A DNA stretch of 64,000 nt from Streptococcus shenyangsis (GTDB taxonomy: Bacteria > Bacillota > Bacilli > Lactobacillales > Streptococcaceae): assembly GCF_006385785.1 (NCBI RefSeq), contig NZ_VFSH01000001.1:124001-188000 (forward strand), in the 5' to 3' direction. This document shows positions 1-6,653 of the stretch, one piece after another (position 1 is the stretch's first letter; every line of letters begins with the position of its first letter). The translations under genes were made by a program, and so were the position numbers. The notes beneath the pieces are model-generated. The model had not been told where the DNA came from. It worked only from the letters and a program-made list of their open reading frames with translations, and searched no databases.

Positions 1-1
1 T

Positions 2-100
2 CTAAGGGCTTGTAGTTTGTCCGTGGTGTTTTAGTCGTCTAGCACAAAACAAAGCAAAAGAGGGGGCGAATATGAAGCCTACGCCTACATTTGCCAACAT
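2..100 (-). CDS. possible 32-aa peptide at left edge
   Basis: This short leftward frame starts with ATG immediately after the TAA of the acidic protein upstream (TAAATG). It would give a 32-residue peptide with a hydrophobic first half and a basic end (ARRLKHHGQ). There is no separate ribosome site, so it would depend on translational coupling. I recognise no family, and it may be chance. Confidence 0.25.
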   Translation of the reverse strand: MLANVGVGFIFAPSFALFCARRLKHHGQTTSP

Positions 101-235
101 TTACGCTTCTAATTCTTGTAGTAAGGTTAAATCTAAATCATCAAGGTCAACATCTATTTCAAAATCCATGTTTAAATCTATCTCCATATCCTCTAATTGG
201 ATACTCTCCAAATCAATCAAAAAATCTTCAATCAT
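101..235 (-). CDS. very acidic 44-aa element protein
   Basis: The ATG is preceded by a strong Shine-Dalgarno (GAGGGGG, correct spacing) and the frame ends in TAA. The 44-residue product has about 17 Asp/Glu and only one basic residue, with alternating hydrophobic and acidic positions (for example DVDLDDLDLTLLQELE). This resembles small phage-encoded DNA-mimic or partner-binding proteins, but I cannot assign a family. It lies downstream of the ArpU-like gene, at the accessory end of the element. Satellites often encode helper-phage interference proteins in this zone, so that role is possible but only inferred. Confidence 0.6.
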   Translation of the reverse strand: MIEDFLIDLESIQLEDMEIDLNMDFEIDVDLDDLDLTLLQELEA

Positions 236-288
236 GTCATTCCCCCTCACTTAAATCTCAACATTTCTCAACAAAACACCACAAACGC

Positions 289-681
289 CTACCTATATAC
301 TTCTAGTTCTCCGTTCTGGTGGATTCTCGCAAAGTTTAAGACGGCTATCTGTTTGTATCGGTGGTAGCTAGTGGAGCTAGTACCTGCCATCTCTACGCAT
401 TCACTCATTGTTTTCTTTCTCATATAGCAATAATGGATAATAAAGTATTTTCTGGCTCGTTTATTCTCTATGCTGTTGATGTCGTGGGCGAATATCTCCA
501 ACCCCTCACGGATTGCTTTTTCATGCTCACCGCTCAAATTCCACTGATCAGGTAAAACAAGTTTCCAAGCCTCTTCATCGATTGTAACTTGGTTTTCACT
601 CCCTGCCATCCTCTGGAAACGTAGAAAGTAATTCATCCGCTCTCTGACGTTCATCATCGTTTTAAACTTATCCAGCTCCAT
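289..681 (-). CDS. ArpU-like phage transcriptional regulator
   Basis: The product has 130 residues. Its C-terminal third (about 82-125) has the layout of the ArpU/late-gene regulator family: a helix with a YFIIHYCYMRKKT-type segment, then a turn, then YHRYKQIAVLNFARIH as a recognition-type helix. ArpU-like proteins control late genes in Gram-positive phages and are frequent in streptococcal satellites. The start ATG overlaps the stop of the DUF1492 gene (TAATG) and has AAGGAG upstream, so the two genes are translationally coupled. The family call rests on length and C-terminal pattern, not on an alignment. Confidence 0.55.
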   Translation of the reverse strand: MELDKFKTMMNVRERMNYFLRFQRMAGSENQVTIDEEAWKLVLPDQWNLSGEHEKAIREGLEIFAHDINSIENKRARKYFIIHYCYMRKKTMSECVEMAGTSSTSYHRYKQIAVLNFARIHQNGELEVYR

Positions 682-1100
682 TAGTTCGCTCCTTCCACCT
701 TGCTCAAGTGTTCTATAGCTTCCTGCTTTACTCGATATACTGTAGTCTTTGATTTATCTATTTCCTCAGCAACCTGCCAAGCGTCTAGATTATTCAAATA
801 AAAAAGTCTTAGAACAGAACGCTCAAGCGGATTGACCAACTTATCAATCAGCCTAGATATTTCCATTCTCTCTTCAGTAAGTCGCTCAATCCTCTGAAGC
901 GTATCCTCTTTTAGTTTTAGAACACTTATAAGATTGTTCTCTGTCTTGTTCTCTCTGCTTGCCTGTACCCTGCTATGGCTTAGTGTTGGCTTTTTGATAA
1001 TACTACCTTCCAGGGCCTCCAATTCCAAATATAAGCCTTTGATTTCCTTGCTTATCCACTTAACGCCCTCTAGTTTTTCTTTTACCTGCTCTGGTGTCAT
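681..1100 (-). CDS. DUF1492 family phage protein
   Basis: The protein has 139 residues. The N-terminal half is an alpha-helical coiled coil (LEALEGSI, LKLKEDTLQRIERLTEER). The C-terminal half is a sigma-region-4-like helix-turn-helix: LERSVLRLFYLNNLDAWQVAEEIDKSKTTVYR. This matches DUF1492 proteins found next to ArpU-like genes in streptococcal phages and satellites. I chose the ATG at 1100 because AAGGAG lies 8 nt upstream. An in-frame ATG further upstream would add 15 residues of leader sequence without a ribosome site. Upstream, TTGTGA and a TTATAT/TATTAT stretch could form a promoter. Confidence 0.7.
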   Translation of the reverse strand: MTPEQVKEKLEGVKWISKEIKGLYLELEALEGSIIKKPTLSHSRVQASRENKTENNLISVLKLKEDTLQRIERLTEERMEISRLIDKLVNPLERSVLRLFYLNNLDAWQVAEEIDKSKTTVYRVKQEAIEHLSKVEGAN

Positions 1101-1150
1101 ACCTCGGACTCCTTTATGATATAATATGTTTATCGGATATATCACAAAGG

Positions 1151-1176
1151 AGTCAGCCCTGTGCTGGCTTTTTTTT
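1151..1176 (+). terminator. rightward hairpin terminator
   Basis: AGTCAGC and GCTGGCT form a 7-bp stem (one G-T pair) around a 5-nt loop, followed by T8 on the plus strand. It faces against the leftward genes, so it would stop transcripts entering from the left rather than end the visible operon. Confidence 0.5.
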
Positions 1177-1218
1177 GCATTTTCTCGGCGTTCGATCGGA
1201 GTTCAAGTATCTGCACCT

Positions 1219-1533
1219 TTACCATTCCTCGGGTTCGCTAAACATACTTTTAGGCAAGCCACAAACTGAAATTAAATACTGACAAGCGTTGTAATCTACC
1301 CAAAGCGCCCCATCTTCAGAATGGTGGAAATACTTGTCTGGTAGCGTTCCAAGGTATGCACCATTTTTATATATAGACACCCCACCTTTTAGGCTTGGTA
1401 ACAATCCGGTATATCCTCTGCGTAGTCCATGCTTCAAAGCGTTGCTATTGCCATATTTGGGCTTTCTATTGCCCTTGTTGCCTTTTGCTACTTGATTGCC
1501 CGGCAAAAATCTCCCTCGGCTATCGCGTTCCAT
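1219..1533 (-). CDS. terminase-small-subunit-like N-terminal protein
   Basis: The product has 104 residues. Residues 5-40 carry GRFLPGNQVAKGNKGNRKP followed by KYGNSNALKHG, the signature found at the extreme N-terminus of many phage small terminase subunits. The rest does not resemble the usual TerS HTH and oligomerisation regions, and the protein is shorter than a full TerS. A GGGGG ribosome site precedes the ATG. TerS homologues are hallmark PICI genes that redirect packaging, so this may be a truncated or specialised TerS. It could equally be another phage protein sharing the basic GNxNALKHG segment. Confidence 0.5.
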   Translation of the reverse strand: MERDSRGRFLPGNQVAKGNKGNRKPKYGNSNALKHGLRRGYTGLLPSLKGGVSIYKNGAYLGTLPDKYFHHSEDGALWVDYNACQYLISVCGLPKSMFSEPEEW

Positions 1534-1625
1534 ATTTCCCCCTGCTACGGTGTTCGTTTGGTAAATTGCAACTACTTCACTATCTCCCCCTATATGGAAA
1601 AACCCAAAACTATTGACTTGTTAAC

Positions 1626-1645
1626 AAAAAGGGGATTGCTCCCCT
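1626..1645 (-). terminator. terminator of replication operon
   Basis: On the minus strand AGGGGA-GCAA-TCCCCT forms a perfect 6-bp hairpin followed by TTTTT. It lies just after the 174-aa gene and separates the replication block from the TerS-like, DUF1492 and ArpU-like block. Confidence 0.85.
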
Positions 1646-1649
1646 GTGT

Positions 1650-2174
1650 TTATTGACCAGAATAATCAGCAAGGCCTTTATATTCGCCCTCTACGTCCAA
1701 CTTTTGGAGTAGGCTAATACTTTCATCGCCCAGCATTTCCAACGTACCAAAAGCAGTCATAGAGTCCATAGGGATAGGCTTATCAGAAAGCAAGCGATCA
1801 GCATAGTCTAATAGTTCCAGCTCGTAGTCTGTGACCTTATTCAGCAAATCCTCAAAATCCTCTGACTCTTTGAGTTGAAGCACGCGCTCCCGTTTATAAC
1901 GTTCTTCAAATGCTTCATCGTCCACTGGTTGGTTGTAATAGTCTTTGAAACTGTCACAAATACGCTTGAAGGTCTTGTTTAGTTTCTTATCCTCCACATA
2001 CTCAGCTACAAGCGTCCCTTTATCCTTGTGAGTTATTGAAATGGATGGTACTTCATAAGTCCCAGTCATATATCCCAGTAGCGCGTGACCTGCTACCAGA
2101 GCAGTATCTAGGTCTTTAAATTCGTAAGTGAAAGTAAATGTTTTGGCTTTATCCGAAAATGCTTTTAATGTCAT
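1650..2174 (-). CDS. unknown 174-aa element protein
   Basis: I do not recognise a family. The first about 60 residues look like beta strands (TFTFTYEFKDLDTALVAGHALLG). The rest is strongly helical and acidic (EDFEDLLNKVTDYELELLDYADRLL). There is no transmembrane segment. AGAGGA lies about 10 nt before the ATG. It is the last gene before the operon terminator and lies directly beyond the putative replication origin, downstream of the helicase gene. A replication or packaging accessory role is possible, by position only. Confidence 0.7.
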   Translation of the reverse strand: MTLKAFSDKAKTFTFTYEFKDLDTALVAGHALLGYMTGTYEVPSISITHKDKGTLVAEYVEDKKLNKTFKRICDSFKDYYNQPVDDEAFEERYKRERVLQLKESEDFEDLLNKVTDYELELLDYADRLLSDKPIPMDSMTAFGTLEMLGDESISLLQKLDVEGEYKGLADYSGQ

Positions 2175-2200
2175 GTTGTTTTTCCTCTTTCTGTTTTAAG

Positions 2201-2561
2201 GGTGTCACTAGTAGTTACACCATTGCAAGGGGGTCGGTACTATCTACCCCATTTTGTTACCTTCTTTAGTGATTTTGTTACCTTCTAGGTAACATAGTTC
2301 AGCCTTACTCCCCCAAGGGTTTAGACCATTTTGTTACCATGTTACCTTCTTTTGAAGTCATAGCCCTTATATATAAAAATACTATTTTTTCCCTATATAG
2401 AGAGTTAAAAACAAGGTAACAAGGTAACATTTTTCCAAAAAAGTCAGTAGTATCAAGTATTTAACAACGTTACCTTCTTTCTAAACAAGGTAACAAGAAG
2501 GTAACATTTTTGGGTAAAAACCTAGATATACCAAGGGTTTAGGGCATAAAAAGAAGGTAAC
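2201..2561. other. putative satellite replication origin (iterons)
   Basis: This gene-free stretch beside the helicase gene contains eleven copies of the hexamer GTTACC/GGTAAC, many extended to GTTACCTTCTT. Forward copies start at 2256, 2277, 2333, 2341 and 2469. Inverted copies start at 2288, 2415, 2423, 2489, 2500 and 2556. They form two clusters around an AT-rich core at about 2350-2410. CCAAGGGTTTAG is repeated at 2313 and 2531, and 2201-2221 is a near-palindrome (10-bp arms, one mismatch). Two iteron blocks flanking an AT-rich core next to rep is the layout known for SaPI origins. Function is inferred. Confidence 0.7.
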
Positions 2562-2564
2562 ATT

Positions 2565-4040
2565 TTAGTCTTTAACGACAGCGTGATTAGTTTTGGATAG
2601 TTTGGTTCTTTCAAACTCTAACGGATCTAGTTTGTCATAATCTTCAACTTTGACCCTCGCTCTTTTAAGTTTGTAATGATTGGGTGTTAACTGTTGTAAG
2701 TGTCTTATCGTTTCTTTTCCTGCCCCGTAAACATTGGGCTTGGGTATTCCCATATCTTCAGCATAATGTTTCAGCGACCTAGTTAGTATAAAAACAGGTA
2801 CTACGTCCAGCTCATGCCAACCTTTTTCCATGTATTCATGCTTAACCCATGAAAGTAAGTAGTCATTATCCTCCTGGTATTCTTCTAGGAGTCCTTTAAC
2901 TGCTTTAGGTTCGATAAAGTGAGTAAATGGCTCTTGATTGATAGCTTTGTAGAGGGCATATTCTAGGACTTCCTTGTTTGCTAAAAACTCATTTTTTATC
3001 CAAGGTTTTTCCTTCTCCCCGTTAAAGTCAGCATTAAAAGGGACGATCATAATTCTACGATACCAGCCTTTTGTCTTGTTGCCACCATTGGGGATATAAT
3101 TCCCTGAAAAGATATTGAATAACTTGAAAGTAGCTTCAAAGGCTGGGCGTCCTTTTGGATTAACTAGCACGGTGTCCCCACTAGTGATACTCATTAAATC
3201 AGACGGATTTTTTAAGTATTCGTTAGGAGCTTCATCCCCAATATTGCAAACTTTGCCTACCAAGGTCTCCAAGTTATGCTTTTCTCCGAACTGTGCAGGC
3301 TTTAAGGCTGATATATTACTTTCCCCTATCAGGTTGATAAGGAAGCGCTGAAATGTCCCTTTACCATTGTTGCCGTCCCCGTAGAAAATGGCAAACTTAT
3401 TTCGGGTATGGTTAGGGTTAATAGCTTCAAGGATAATCTGCCAAAACAGTGTTACCAGTTCACTATCATTACAAGCGATTGAGTTTAGCCAATCATCAAA
3501 AGTTTTGCCCTCTCTATCTATTGGGACTCGTTTAGGCGCGTGGTAGGCCGTGCTTATCTTACTTGTAATTACATACTTAGGACTAAAGGGGAGTAGTTCC
3601 TTAGTTTCTAAGTTGATAATGCCGTTCTGTACGGGAATGAGGTTGGAACTTTCTAAAGGTTTTCGTATCTTTGCCAATGTTCTAACCATTAACTTAATCT
3701 GTGGCCACTCTCTGGGTTTAATTCTCACATCAAAGGTCTTACACAAAAGATTGAATAGATCATTACTAGCAGTATAGATACCCTCGTCTAAATCGTAGAT
3801 ATAGAGTAGGCTATAATCAGGTATATTGCTCTTGCTGATAAAAGTAAATGTGACAATCTCGCTAAGTATTTTAGCTACTGTGAATGTCTGAGGCATGGCC
3901 ACCTTTTCGGTAACGTCCCCTGTGGTCTCATTTACCTTAGTTTCGGTATGTTCTGCCCGCCATTCTTCACCAGCTTTAAAGATACGATTTTCAAGCTCCT
4001 TCATCGTTCTAGGAGGTTGTTCTTGCTCTCTGACCTCCAA
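2565..4040 (-). CDS. P4/D5-type replicative helicase (SF3)
   Basis: The product has about 491 residues. A Walker A motif GDGNNGKGT lies at about 221-229 and an acidic Walker B-like NIGDEAP about 40 residues later. The following region (LFNIFSGNYIPNGGNKTKGWYRR) fits the phage/plasmid primase-helicase C-terminal domain family (D5/P4, SF3 ATPase). It would unwind the element's origin, which lies at its 3' end, together with the primase encoded just upstream. The start is uncertain. The TTG at 4040 has no ribosome site. An in-frame ATA at 4077-4079, 13 codons earlier, sits 8 nt after GAGAGG and continues a coding-like acidic helix. Confidence 0.85.
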   Translation of the reverse strand: MEVREQEQPPRTMKELENRIFKAGEEWRAEHTETKVNETTGDVTEKVAMPQTFTVAKILSEIVTFTFISKSNIPDYSLLYIYDLDEGIYTASNDLFNLLCKTFDVRIKPREWPQIKLMVRTLAKIRKPLESSNLIPVQNGIINLETKELLPFSPKYVITSKISTAYHAPKRVPIDREGKTFDDWLNSIACNDSELVTLFWQIILEAINPNHTRNKFAIFYGDGNNGKGTFQRFLINLIGESNISALKPAQFGEKHNLETLVGKVCNIGDEAPNEYLKNPSDLMSITSGDTVLVNPKGRPAFEATFKLFNIFSGNYIPNGGNKTKGWYRRIMIVPFNADFNGEKEKPWIKNEFLANKEVLEYALYKAINQEPFTHFIEPKAVKGLLEEYQEDNDYLLSWVKHEYMEKGWHELDVVPVFILTRSLKHYAEDMGIPKPNVYGAGKETIRHLQQLTPNHYKLKRARVKVEDYDKLDPLEFERTKLSKTNHAVVKD

Positions 4041-4083
4041 GATTTCACTTTTTAGGTTTGCTAATTCTTCTAGTTCTATGGTT

Positions 4084-4950
4084 CTAACCTCTCTTTCTAT
4101 ATTCAGCCCGTGCTATACTGCTAAAAGTGCGGTCTAGCTCCTCAATAGGCAATGGTTCAACTGTCACGCTGTTGGCTATCTTTGTTAGTTCATAGGCTGT
4201 CTCTAGGTCACAATCAACCCACTTATTGAAGAGTAAGCCTACAAATCGTGTCAGTGCTACGTTGCGCCCTCCCTCATCTCCAAATCCGTTGAAAAGCGTG
4301 TCAATAATCCTCATGGTCATAGATTTCTGACCGCTTGGCCTCGGAGTGTATGGAAGGCTTGTAGCATTCCGTTTGACTGGTTCAGCCGTTGTCTGTGGTA
4401 CTGGATAATCAAGTCCATGCTCCACAATCTTTTGATAACTTGCTGGGTCGCCTGTTGTTACTGGTAGCCCTTGAAGTTGTGACCATGTTAAACTGGCCAT
4501 ATCAAAGGGTAATCCAATCTTGTCAGCAATCTCTTTCACTACCTGCTTATAGGTTGCCTCATTCATCACGTTGTTAGGCTTCACTACAAGGCGAAAACGG
4601 GGCTTTTCTAAGCTATGTTTGATAGTCGGGTATAAGATGTAAGAGTAGCCAAATAAAGCGCTAGAAACGGCCTTTATAAAACCCTCAGCCGTCCCCTGTA
4701 TATCATCATAATCAAGGAAAATCAAATCCCGATAGATTAGACTGGGGTTGTTTCGCTTGTAACTGCCATGCTTTTCTGGCGTCACTTTGCCACTTATACA
4801 GTAAGGCGCTTGTGTACGTTTAAATTCTTCAATGTTTGCCCCTTCAGGGACTACCAAAGGCTTAAAGCGTTCAATGTACTGGAACGGCTCAATTTTATCA
4901 AATGGATAGACAAGATTACCCTGAAAGCCTCTAGCCTCGTAAATCGTCAT
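4084..4950 (-). CDS. AEP-type primase with PriCT-1 domain
   Basis: The product has 288 residues. The N-terminal half has features of archaeo-eukaryotic primase/polymerases: LIFLDYDDI with a D-x-D pair near residue 80, then IKHSLEKPRFRLVVKP. The C-terminal part (about 215-285) matches a PriCT-1 domain (GGRNVALTRFVGLLF and ELDRTFSSIARAEYRKR). It would make primers for element replication and is encoded directly before the SF3 helicase. The two activities are fused in some satellite Rep proteins but split here. Confidence 0.75.
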   Translation of the reverse strand: MTIYEARGFQGNLVYPFDKIEPFQYIERFKPLVVPEGANIEEFKRTQAPYCISGKVTPEKHGSYKRNNPSLIYRDLIFLDYDDIQGTAEGFIKAVSSALFGYSYILYPTIKHSLEKPRFRLVVKPNNVMNEATYKQVVKEIADKIGLPFDMASLTWSQLQGLPVTTGDPASYQKIVEHGLDYPVPQTTAEPVKRNATSLPYTPRPSGQKSMTMRIIDTLFNGFGDEGGRNVALTRFVGLLFNKWVDCDLETAYELTKIANSVTVEPLPIEELDRTFSSIARAEYRKRG

Positions 4951-4951
4951 A

Positions 4952-5098
4952 TCAGCTCCCTTTCCGACGTTTCTTCCTCAGTTTCTTCAGTTGTTTCCGT
5001 TCTTTGAGTTGCTTCAACTTTGGGCGTCTGACCTTGGTTTTATCTTCCTTGGCTAACTTCATACCAGCATAAGCTGGCTCTGTCATGTATCTACCCAT
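4952..5098 (-). CDS. small basic 48-aa protein
   Basis: The frame overlaps the end of the upstream HTH gene by 8 nt, starts ATG after GGGGTGG, and ends 1 nt before the primase start (TGATATG). Its second half is a run of Lys and Arg in a helical pattern (KLKQLKERKQLKKLRKKRR), suggesting nucleic-acid binding. Its tight placement in the replication operon and good ribosome site support it as a real gene. No family recognised. Confidence 0.65.
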   Translation of the reverse strand: MGRYMTEPAYAGMKLAKEDKTKVRRPKLKQLKERKQLKKLRKKRRKGS

Positions 5099-5366
5099 TT
5101 TCCACCCCCAAAAACTTCCAGATGTCAGTTATTTTATAATAAACCTTTCTTGTATCTTCAAGCGGTGGATGGTATCGCCTTAGCCCTGCTTTTTCCCACT
5201 TTTGGAGTGTCAGATATTTTATATCTAACTCGCCCATGACTTCCTGGGCTGAGATTAAACCTGTCAGTCGTGGTTTGACTGTATCACGCGCTTCCAGGTA
5301 TCTTTCCACTACCTCCAGAATGCCATGCGCTAGGTCTTGCTCGCTTTCTCGGCTTAGGCTAAACAT
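5091..5366 (-). CDS. excisionase/MerR-like winged-helix protein
   Basis: The product has 91 residues. Residues 36-88 (LISAQEVMGELDIKYLTLQKWEKAGL followed by KVYYKITDIWKFLG) have the pattern of a small winged-helix excisionase- or MerR-type domain: a helix-turn-helix followed by a wing and KxxDIxxFL. It overlaps its upstream neighbour by 8 nt within the replication operon. It may be an excisionase, though in many islands Xis lies nearer the integrase, so a regulator or replication accessory is equally possible. Confidence 0.6.
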   Translation of the reverse strand: MFSLSRESEQDLAHGILEVVERYLEARDTVKPRLTGLISAQEVMGELDIKYLTLQKWEKAGLRRYHPPLEDTRKVYYKITDIWKFLGVENG

Positions 5367-5700
5367 ATCCGCCCACCTCCTTCAAGGTTTCTTTGTAGCT
5401 TTCTAGGTCGCTATTCATCAACACCGATAGGCGCTTTTCTTCTTCTCGTATCTGATTGTAAAATGTTTTTGCTCCGTCCAGTAGCTCCTCTTTGTTAGCT
5501 GGGATAAAATATCCTCTAAATGTCCCATGGCGAACCCCAACAATAGGAACGCTATGGCGCGTGATTAGACGACTGATAATATCTTGCACGGTTCTTTCTG
5601 CTAGTTTGGTGAGTAGGCTGATTTCTGCCCCTGTTATGGAGTTCTCAGCCCCTACCTTGATTAGTCTTAATACTCGTTTGTCATTCTCTGATAGACTCAT
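5359..5700 (-). CDS. winged-helix DNA-binding protein
   Basis: The product has 113 residues. The N-terminal 65 residues form a winged-helix pattern: NDKRVLRLIKVGAENSITGA, then TERTVQDIISRL-type recognition helix (LAERTVQDIISRLITRH), then a short beta wing (VPIVGVRHGTFRGYFIPA). A helical tail follows. It resembles small phage replication or regulatory wHTH proteins. The gene overlaps both neighbours by a few bases in the leftward replication operon. Confidence 0.6.
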   Translation of the reverse strand: MSLSENDKRVLRLIKVGAENSITGAEISLLTKLAERTVQDIISRLITRHSVPIVGVRHGTFRGYFIPANKEELLDGAKTFYNQIREEEKRLSVLMNSDLESYKETLKEVGGYV

Positions 5701-5912
5701 TCAATTCCTCCCCATACATTGACCCCTGCAAGCTGGATATATCGCCCATAATCAGGGTTTAAATCCTCGCTAGGTGTTTCTATCGTCTGTTGGTTTTCTC
5801 GCTCAAATTGGGCGCTTTTTTTGCGGTCTCGGTGGTTTAGATAAAGCAATATGCCAATCGATACCACGGTAACAAAAATCGCCTGTATGTTGGTTAAATC
5901 TAGTTCGTTCAT
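5697..5912 (-). CDS. small single-pass membrane protein
   Basis: The product has 71 residues. One transmembrane helix lies at about 8-25 (IQAIFVTVVSIGILLYL), followed by a basic stop-transfer segment (NHRDRKK) and a soluble tail. The start ATG lies 1 nt after the stop of the 34-aa gene (TAACATG), and the end overlaps the next gene by 4 nt. Small membrane proteins of this type are common in phage early operons. No function can be assigned. Confidence 0.6.
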   Translation of the reverse strand: MNELDLTNIQAIFVTVVSIGILLYLNHRDRKKSAQFERENQQTIETPSEDLNPDYGRYIQLAGVNVWGGIE

Positions 5913-5913
5913 G

Positions 5914-6018
5914 TTATGCCCTCGCCTTATAGTTCTTGATAAATTCCGCTTGTTTAGGTTGTTCCATATTCAGCAAGTTGTCTTCGGCTTGTGCCATTTC
6001 TTTAATATCTTTAGTCAT
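5914..6018 (-). CDS. 34-aa element peptide
   Basis: The ATG at 6018 follows GGAGG at close spacing and overlaps the stop of the upstream gene by 8 nt. The 34-residue product (start MTKDIKEMAQAEDNLL) is helical and charged and ends with TAA 1 nt before the next ATG. Tight operon packing and the ribosome site are the only evidence. Confidence 0.5.
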   Translation of the reverse strand: MTKDIKEMAQAEDNLLNMEQPKQAEFIKNYKARA

Positions 6019-6304
6019 GGTATGCCTCCAGCTCTTTAGCGTCGTCATTGTTCAAAAGCAAAAAGGCTATTTCATTTAGACGATCGTATAGCTTTTCATT
6101 CTGGGCGTATGCTGTATCAGTGTATTTTTTAGCAAGCCATAAGAACATGGTTGTATCTTTCTGTAGTGCAAACTCAAGCCCTTCAAGAGCTAGGTTATTC
6201 ATTTCTAAAACATTCATGATGTCGGTTAATTCGTTCCCTAATTCTGCTAGTTTCTTAGCCGATAATAGAACTTGTTGGCTTGATGTTGCTTTTTTTGTTG
6301 TCAT
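6011..6304 (-). CDS. helical 97-aa element protein
   Basis: I start this at the ATG at 6304 because AGAGG lies upstream at correct spacing. The frame is open further upstream but that part runs through hairpin repeats and is basic and low-quality. The product is all-helical (KKLAELGNELTDIMNVL, then LEGLEFALQ, then EKLYDRLNEIAFLLLNNDD). It is the first gene of the leftward replication operon. No family recognised. Confidence 0.65.
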   Translation of the reverse strand: MTTKKATSSQQVLLSAKKLAELGNELTDIMNVLEMNNLALEGLEFALQKDTTMFLWLAKKYTDTAYAQNEKLYDRLNEIAFLLLNNDDAKELEAYHD

Positions 6305-6373
6305 GTTTTTTACCTCTTTTTCTATCTTTTTATACTTGCCACGATGGCTTTTTAATACTTTTTTCTTGCCTAC

Positions 6374-6477
6374 AGCCTCACGCTCTCGGTCGCCAAATTT
6401 CTGAGCGTGGGGCTTTTTTGAGTTGTTTCTTATACAGGATATCCTCACGCTCAGACTCGCCAAATTGAAAGCGTGAG
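6374..6477. repeat. paired hairpin repeats in operon leader
   Basis: Two related inverted repeats stand about 65 bp apart. The first has CACGCTC (6379) and GAGCGTG (6403), extended by AGCC/GGCT to a 12-bp stem followed by T6 on the plus strand. The second has CTCACGC (6444) and GCGTGAG (6471). Both enclose TCGCCAAATT. A weaker third version lies at about 6499-6525. They occupy the leader of the replication operon and could be regulator sites, and the first could also terminate rightward transcripts. Confidence 0.55.
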
Positions 6478-6511
6478 AAAGTACCAGTTTTAAGAGTTGG
6501 CGCTCTCCGTA

Positions 6512-6653
6512 TGGTCAAATTGCCCTAAATATGCTATAATCTATGTATAAATCTTTACTAAAACCTCTTTGATAATAGCTTGCCTGCTTTGTTAAATTCG
6601 TTTTAGTGTTAGTGTGAAAGGCTCTGCGGTGTGGTTATTGCTAAGCCTTTTTT
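6512..6653 (+). ncRNA. candidate rightward small RNA (promoter to terminator)
   Basis: A TG-extended -10 (TGCTATAAT, hexamer 6535-6540) with a weak -35 (TGGTCA, 17-bp spacing) faces right. About 107 nt later the stem AAAGGCT/AGCCTTT (6617-6650) is followed by a T run. No coding frame lies between. The transcript would run toward the 3' end of the leftward Rha-like gene. The second copy of the large repeat keeps the body and terminator but has a different upstream sequence (TGATATAAA). Confidence 0.3.

Noticed and set aside
1..100. left attachment site of the satellite
   Set aside because: Nothing here matches the 15,000-15,100 region, so the left end must lie outside the window.
2250..2561. 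repeats at the origin considered as a CRISPR array
   Set aside because: The repeats are short hexamer-based iterons in both orientations with irregular spacing, and no cas genes are near.
6305..6463. N-terminal extension of the 97-aa operon protein
   Set aside because: It would run through the hairpin repeats and give a very basic, unlikely sequence. The internal ATG has the ribosome site.
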